The notes under the pieces were generated by a model. It saw only the letters and a program-made list of their open reading frames with translations. It did not search any database and was not told the DNA's origin. Below are positions 46,849-64,000 of a stretch of DNA of 64,000 nucleotides, piece by piece. The position numbers and the translations under genes were made by a program. Each line of letters starts with the position of its first letter. The first letter of the stretch is position 1. Source of the stretch: Cliona cf. orientalis (taxonomy: Eukaryota; Porifera; Demospongiae; Clionaida; Clionaidae); assembly GCA_963930775.1 (NCBI GenBank), contig OZ005704.1, forward strand, positions 3,286,001-3,350,000, given 5' to 3'.

Positions 46849-48571
46849 TCATTTTTTATTACTTTCAGTTTGATAAGCAGAACTAAAGCACAGTGGTTCA
46901 GAAGGGTGCATGAATTGTGGTGACGGAGGACGCCTTGCAAGTAATGATCGGCTTTGATTGAATCCTAAAAAGTCCTTAGTGGTGGTACCTTCTTCATAAG
47001 GCGAGTATAGTGAGCTATGCTTCAGTGGAGATAAGCTAGCACTAGTACTAATGCTAGATAGAGGTCCATAGTTGCCCGAGTTCACTCTTGAATGCCTAGG
47101 AGTCAATGAACGAGGATTGCTGAAGTATTTTCTGACATTCTCGATTGACATTGGATGACGTTTTAACACTTGCTTTAGAATAATCGAGGGTATCTGCTTA
47201 ACATCAATCTGTGAATGGTAAAGATTATTTAAAATTTAATGGCACTGATAAAGGCACTGCAATGATCTTACATCAGCAAGGTAACTTATAAGGGTTTTAT
47301 TTGGATCACCATCAAATTGTTCCAGCACAAATCCACTTCCGAAGTGAAGCTAGATAAATGATAATATATAGACCAGAAATGTAATAAAAAGATTGATCTT
47401 TGTGATATACTTCCACTCTGGGGACTCCTGCTTGCAAGGGGAACTCGGGATCCTCTAGAGACACTCCACTTTGAACATATTTTCCATTTTCCTATAGCAG
47501 AATAATAATATTATCACTGAGTTCCTATTCTAGTAAAAATATGGCTTACTGTGTAAACACATCGAACATAATAAAGCATGTCCCTTTTAAAGTTAATGAT
47601 CCCACAGTACTGCTTTGTTTCGAACATTTGGTATCCTATGAAAATAGATTTAGAATCAGAGCTACCGTATGCTGTTTGTCCATACCAATGTAGTCTGAGT
47701 GTGTACTAGACTCTGATAGCTGCCTCACATATCGAGCATCCTACACATGCAAGCATATTGAAAGTAAACACTTGGTTGCCAGGTGATTATACACATGCAC
47801 CTGAACTACATGTACTCACAACAAGAAGGTGATCCCACAGAAATGTTGACTGGATGTCTTTGTAAAACTCAGCCACTTCCTTCAGAGGACTATCAACAAC
47901 TCCTCTACCCATAAAGCTTGCAGCATGATCACAGTCAGTTACAACACTAGCATTGTCATTGTGCTGAGTAACTCACCATGTATGCTGTGATTTCTTTCTC
48001 AATACTATCACATTGTTCTTTTCATAACAATATCTGAGTGATAAGTCATGATTGTAGTTCTGATCATTGTATAATATCCTGGACATGTGCTGAGTGTGGT
48101 GTGCGAGTGTAAAATAGCACTTACTCCCAATCAGTAGCTGCTTTGAAATTCATTTCATGTTTTAGTTTATGTTTAGGATCAACAAATGATGCTTGCAGAA
48201 CCTACAAAGGTATGTGCCTTCAAGTGGTCTTCTTGTACAAATTCTCATACAAAAGCTTTGCAGGTCAACAATTATGAACCAACCTCTCCAAGAATGTGTG
48301 CAGTAACCATGTTCCCCAGAGTGTTATAATCTACTCGTCCATCTTGTCCTGTTGGGGGAAACATACGGTATATTGGAGTTTGATTTAATATAGCTACTCT
48401 AGCAGCCATGCCAATAAGGTAGTGATTGTCCCACAAATTCAGAGCAGGTTCTAAGCTGGGATGTGAAGGGCCGGTGCCCCAGAATAAATAGTCAAATGCG
48501 GGGTGGTGGCTCCATAAAATGTATGATATAATCTCACCATGGGGAAGTTCCATATTCCTTCCAGTGGCCAT
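46849..48571 (-). CDS. START lipid-transfer-domain protein
   Basis: The first exon, 48284-48571 (ATG 48569-48571, MATGRNMELPHGEII), starts a protein whose later exons form a START domain: FYKDIQSTFLWDH, then YCGIINFKRDMLYYVRCVY, SLEDPEFPLQAGVPRVE, FGSGFVLEQFDGDPNKTLISYLADVD and a C-terminal helix (IPSIILKQVLKRHP). The GDPNKT...YLADVD and IP...I..QVL pattern is typical of START lipid-binding domains. The long last exon adds a Ser-rich tail (TPRHSR, SISTSASLSPLK) and stops at 46849. Nothing else is recognised in the N-terminal part (HPAFDYLFWGTGPSHP). The gene is head-to-head with NO66, 149 bp between start codons. The ligand is unknown; the specific STARD member cannot be assigned. Confidence 0.78.
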
Positions 48572-48720
48572 CGCTCCGCATTCGCAAAAGCTTTAGTGTA
48601 GCTATATACCTCCGTTCTAGCCACTCCCCTCTCTCCCAAATGGAAAGGGGGCAGGGCTACTAACCTGGTATACAGATATAGGTGGAATCGGGACTCACGT
48701 GAACACGTGTTTGTATCCAC
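48572..48720. promoter_or_regulatory. Bidirectional promoter with two CACGTG boxes
   Basis: Only 149 bp separate the START gene start (-) from the NO66 start (+). TCACGTGA (48695-48702) and ACACGTGT (48703-48710) are adjacent E-boxes within 30 bp of the NO66 ATG. A purine/pyrimidine-rich patch lies at about 48625-48660. No TATA box at a usual distance is evident. Confidence 0.6.
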
Positions 48721-59819
<11,099 letters not shown>

Positions 59820-61374
59820 GTACATGTATGTCACCAATCTTACCGGTATGGTTAAACAGTAGATCAAGGCAGTCTAGAGTTACATGTAACCCTGGAAAAT
59901 AGCAAGGAAACAATTTCATACCTCTTGCAGACACACATGACTATTGTCATGAATGTTTTGCACTTGATAGATAAGAATTCTGCTCAGCATCACAATTGTA
60001 CTACATTTTTTCAACAATCATGTTTCTTACAAATGTTATAGTCTGTGTCGTAATTATATGAAGGGCACAAAGATGCACTCTGCCTCAAGTATAGAAGGCT
60101 CACAATTGGGCAGAATTGTAGTGCCGTGTGCACAAACAAGGGTGGCCATAGATTCTTGAACCAATGGCACGAAGCACTGCAGTTTTCAAGAGACCTGCTG
60201 AGCAGGCCACTGAGCCCCTATCAAAGAGAGAGGCGAGGTCTGCTGTTTGTCATGCCTGTCTATTAGATTTGACCGAGAACGTCGCCATTGCACACCTCTT
60301 GGTGAATATGGTGAATTTGGTGAATTTGAGCACCTGCTGGTTATCTGCAGTAAGGGGTGTGGCCTACGTTCAAAGTTTGTGCCGCTTTCATCTGCACATG
60401 CACACTGTACTAACGGGCACTTTTGATATGCAGCTAGCTAGGGAGGTGCTGCTATTTAGATTTTCTCTGAACATGTACATGTACCTGTTAAAAAGTCATG
60501 CTTATTAGCCACATTATCCCATGATTGTGACATGAAACATACTTGTTGCAAACGTTAGAAATTTTCAAGGCTTATCTGATCTGAGATATTTGCCTTTTTG
60601 TTACGTATATGGGAGTCTGTACTTACGGAGTCTACCGACTGTGATAAGGATTCTGTTCATTCAAAGCTGAGCATACATAATACTAAGAATAATGTAATTG
60701 TGATGGATTTGCAGAATTAAGTTGGTGTGCCACTTAACAAGAAGTATCAACCTGCCAACTTTCTGCTTAATCTGCCAATCACAAGTGACATACTACGACA
60801 CAATTATCATCACTTCACACACAAGCTGTACCGTCAAACACTATCAACCTATCAACCCCTAGTATTGAACCGTATTATACTGCAAGGTGTTTGTTCTTCA
60901 GCATCACAGTAACCACCTTCACTCGATAGACACAGGTTGAGTCTAGTAATATTTTTCTAGAAAGTTGATGATCCTTGTCAAACCGATTCACAGCTTTGGA
61001 GATTGTGATTCCATACAAATGGTCAATGCTACAAAAGCAATCTTATCTTCCCTCACCAGTGCTTTTGAGATTTTATATGCATCTCAATCACACTCTTTTT
61101 AGTTGCCAACTCCTCATGGCAAGCTGAACAAAAGAGCTTATTGTTAATGAACTGTTCGTCTTGACTCATTCAGCAGGTGTAATACCATACCCTCGCGAAA
61201 GAGGGCCCACTACGGAATGTCGGCCCACCCCCCACTTTTGGCTCAATTTCCTGCTAAGGTCTAGTGTTTACTCGAATATGCGCCCATGTGTAGCTGCCCT
61301 TGAAAACACAGCTCAAATGGCTGGTTTATGAGGACTGAACTTCGAAAGTCTATGTAAGATGAATAAGTAACATG

Positions 61375-61638
61375 CTAAATAGCCGTAAAACTAAGCCTAG
61401 CTAGCTTTATGCCACGTTTCAGCACAAATAAATGATCGTACACAGCTAGCGATCGTAGCCACGCCCACTTAATACGGCTGCACTCATGGTGAAGTATTGC
61501 GGCCGCCCTAGAAAGAACTGGATTAGGACCAGGTTTACACCCCATTTCTACTATTCCTCTCACTCTGAAAAGAGTAGAAGCGGGCACATTGTATTTTCGA
61601 GCCATGTCCAAGTTTGCCATCAAAGGATTGTTCACCAT
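61375..61638 (-). pseudogene. Possible HTH transposase fragment
   Basis: An 87-codon frame contains MARKYNVPASTLFRVR followed by GPNPVLSRAAA, resembling the psq-type helix-turn-helix and GP..LS linker of pogo/Tigger-like and pipsqueak proteins. No catalytic domain is nearby. It overlaps the left arm of an inverted repeat. Most likely a decayed transposon piece; similarity is by eye only. Confidence 0.45.
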
Positions 61639-61748
61639 TGTTCCCTAACCCGAATAATAGCCAAACCTATTGTTACCCTACCCAAACCCTAACCCTAACC
61701 TAAACATTGCATATCATTAATATCATTTTGATGGCAAACTTGGACATG
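61602..61748. repeat. Inverted-repeat element with telomere-like interior
   Basis: CATGTCCAAGTTTGCCATCAAA (61602-61623) is repeated inverted at 61727-61748. Between the arms lies CCCAAACCCTAACCCTAACC (around 61680-61699), close to the animal telomere unit. No target duplication was recognised. Confidence 0.7.
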
Positions 61749-62195
61749 AGTGGAGCGAGCGAGATCATAGCAGTCTCTGTCCACAGCCTCCTCTTTGGAG
61801 TACTTGTCTATAGCAAAAATAAAATAATCTCTGAACGCTATGGATGTTAAACGTGGTCAGTATAAGACTACCCATTACCTTCTTGTTCTTCCTCCTGTAC
61901 ATATTCAGGGCCCAGGGGGGTGATGTTTAACTGAGGAAATTTGTTCACCTCGTGCTAGTGAAATTCGCATTATTAGATAGGCAACGCAATCACTAAGTAC
62001 CATTGACAACCTTTTTCAGATACCGAATAGCACGCTATCGCACAACTCGTGCAACTGGACTGGAGTTGTGCCGAACTCTTGATTTTTGTTGGGTGTTTCA
62101 TATTAGGAGCTGTTTCATATTATATGGTACCAAGGGCTTATACCTCTACCTTACATGTAGCTCGGTACAATGCTTCCCATGACTCCATGATAAAA

Positions 62196-62586
62196 CTAGA
62201 GCTCTATAGAGCACATACCCCGCGCGCGCTGCAGCGTCGATGTCAGAGCATATCTATGGTCAGAGAGCTCGAGAGCAGCCTGTTGACGACCTTTACCGAC
62301 ATATTGTGCCAGGTTGTGCGCATGAGCAGAGAGCACATAGTGGGTAGTGTACGTAGGCGTGGCCAACAAAACGCAGCATTTGCGACGCTCGTGGGCCTTG
62401 CCAAACAATTCGAAGCATAATGAAGCCAGTTTTTCGGCGATATTTACGGATACGTTGCATTTACGAGTCACTCAGATGCCTAGATCTCCAGATCTGGCGA
62501 TTTTTGTGCTAACGACAGACGACAGACGACAGACAGACAACAGACAAAACCGATCACATTACCCCTTGCGCATGTGCACGGGGTAA
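62196..62586 (-). repeat. Dispersed repeat family A, inverted copy
   Basis: On the + strand it runs from CTAGAGCTCTATAGAGCACATACCCCGCGC to ACCCCTTGCGCATGTGCACGGGGTAA, the reverse of copies at 5148 and 45855. A GACAGACGACAGACAGAC run is next to the right end. Confidence 0.8.
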
Positions 62587-63260
62587 TGATGTGTTCTAAA
62601 CTGAGCACAGTTTTGAATTGCTGCAATAGGATATCCACAGTGCCTTGAGGTCTGTTATCGAAGTATGGCTTTATGAGGGCTGACCTGATAGTTCATGAGT
62701 AGATGCCAGTCACCTGAGTACGGTGCGAGGCACTAGAGCTCATCTAGTTCTAGTGACTGCAGTAGTTTGTAGATTTTGTGTCCCCCTCAAATACTATAAG
62801 CTCCTGGTGAAGATCCTGGAGCATCGACATCCATGTATCTTCACTATCGGATGATGTCTCTGCTATTGGATGATGTCAAGATACAAAACATTGGATTTTT
62901 CAATGTGATTTGCTCTGGTAAGTAGTAGGAGATTGAGAAATGCCTTAGAAGACTCAGGAGTTTCAAGGGCCATTTTAAGCATCGTGAATGTGTGGATTTC
63001 TTCTTGACATTCATTCAGTGATAAGTGTATTGATCACTTTGATTAAATGAGAGCTATATCATGTGTAGCATACTCTATCACTCACAAGCTTCATCCATCC
63101 CCACAGAATGTTGTGATCGTTGATGTATGATAGCAACAAATGCGCCTTACTCAAAACGTCAGCAAGAGAGACTGTGTAGATTCAATAGGGCTGAAATGTG
63201 ATGGGAAATTAGTTTTTTGATGTTTGATGATCAAATGCTATTAAATATTGGCGCCATATT

Positions 63261-63891
63261 TACCCCGCGCGCATGCGCAAGGGGGTAATGTAATCGGTCG
63301 TATCGTCGTTGTCGTTATTGTCGTTGTTGGCTCAAAAATCGCCATATCTCAAGATATAGGCGTCGAAACGACTCGTAATCACAACGAATCAATCGAATTC
63401 GGCGAAAAACTGGCTTCAGTGTGCGTCAAATCGAGGGATACGGTCCACGAGTGTCACAAATAGTGCCTTTTTGTTGGCCACCGTAGCCACGCCTATCGAC
63501 AGTGCCCATCAATGTGTATTATCGCATATGCATACCAATTATACTTTCTGCTCATGCACACAACTAAGCTAAGTGGCCAAGCATATGACTGGTAAAGATT
63601 ATCGACGTTCTAAATAATGCTCGTGATGTCTATAGTGACTGAAATCTGGAACCAATCATAATGTAGGACAGCTATACTACTATTGTTACAAAAAATATAG
63701 GTAGAAATTCATATCTTCCTAGTCTGAGCTAAGTCTAGGTGCAGAGAGCGCTTTTTCAAGTGTCACCGGAACCCCCTAGGCTAAGCAGCATTTCTATTTC
63801 TCTGAAGTTTACAAACTTATGGCCATGCACCGAAAGTAAATCTATAGATTGCACAATGTGCGCATGGGGTATGTGCTCTACAGAGCTCTAG
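63261..63891 (+). repeat. Dispersed repeat family A, long copy
   Basis: Starts TACCCCGCGCGCATGCGCAAGGGGG, includes TCGTCGTTGTCG and the core ATCGCCATATCTCAAGAT, and ends GGTATGTGCTCTACAGAGCTCTAG. At about 630 bp it is the longest copy in the window. Confidence 0.8.
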
Positions 63892-64000
63892 TTTTTACAG
63901 TGCTCATCCATAAAGTTGTGGGATGGTGTTCTGTACACAAGTTGTGAAAAATATAATCCTTCCTCCAAATAGTGTGGTGGGACATCTTCTACGACCTCGT

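Larger units (their letters stand above)
59820..64000. other. Repeat-rich tail with no confident gene
   Basis: No exon set that I trust is present. The stretch holds a possible HTH transposase relic (61375-61638, -), a small inverted-repeat element with telomere-like CCCTAA words (61602-61748), and family A copies at 62196-62586 and 63261-63891. It may also hide the missing NO66 3' exons. The 114-codon frame at 60164-60508 and the 123-codon frame at 62049-62420 show no recognisable domain. Confidence 0.5.

Noticed and set aside
59820..60130. Two possible next exons of NO66 (acceptors near 59930 and 60040)
   Set aside because: The first meets a stop at once in the required phase; the second stays open but has no similarity to the NO66 C-terminus.

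Overview
The window is animal nuclear DNA. It holds split genes with canonical GT/AG introns, many only 50-100 nt long, separated by larger AT-rich introns full of small DNA transposons. The gene set (DDB2, CPSF2, DPP3, NEMF, CFAP69, RIOX1/NO66 and a CatSper-accessory-like membrane protein) is metazoan. The compact spacing, short introns and retained sperm/cilium genes suggest an early-branching animal with a small genome, most likely a sponge. That taxon call is inference, because no rRNA or mitochondrial marker is present.

Layout. 1-2309 (+) is the 3' part of DDB2. 2753-14285 (+) is a complete CPSF2 (CPSF100) gene of 18 exons, one small junction uncertain. 14942-17619 (-) is a four-exon secreted Cys-rich protein with an IGFBP-type N-terminal module. 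18405-24156 (-) is a complete 17-exon DPP3. 24370-31243 (-) is a many-exon single-pass membrane protein resembling CatSper accessory subunits. One of its introns contains an unrelated two-exon gene on the opposite strand (29755-30837, +). 31470-38508 (-) is NEMF. 38857-45708 (-) is CFAP69. 46849-48571 (-) is a START-domain protein. 48721 to about 59819 (+) is RIOX1/NO66, with a very large intron 2; its last coding exons could not be found. From about 60 kb to the end I see mostly repeats and transposon relics.

The genes form no single pathway. Housekeeping functions (3'-end processing, ribosome quality control, peptide turnover, ribosomal hydroxylation, UV-damage recognition) sit beside two genes tied to flagellated cells (CFAP69 and the CatSper-like protein). 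The START gene and NO66 are head-to-head, with 149 bp between start codons and two CACGTG boxes in that gap.

The main unexplained structure is in the repeats. Three elements have long terminal inverted repeats beginning TAGTCT and perfect 9-bp target duplications (Mutator-like). A 3.4-kb Tigger/pogo element carries a broken transposase and three other elements nested inside it. Two dispersed repeat families share similar ends that carry a GCGCATGCGC-type palindrome. A 42-bp perfect hairpin is flanked by a 7-bp direct repeat. There are also repeated long poly-C/poly-G tracts.
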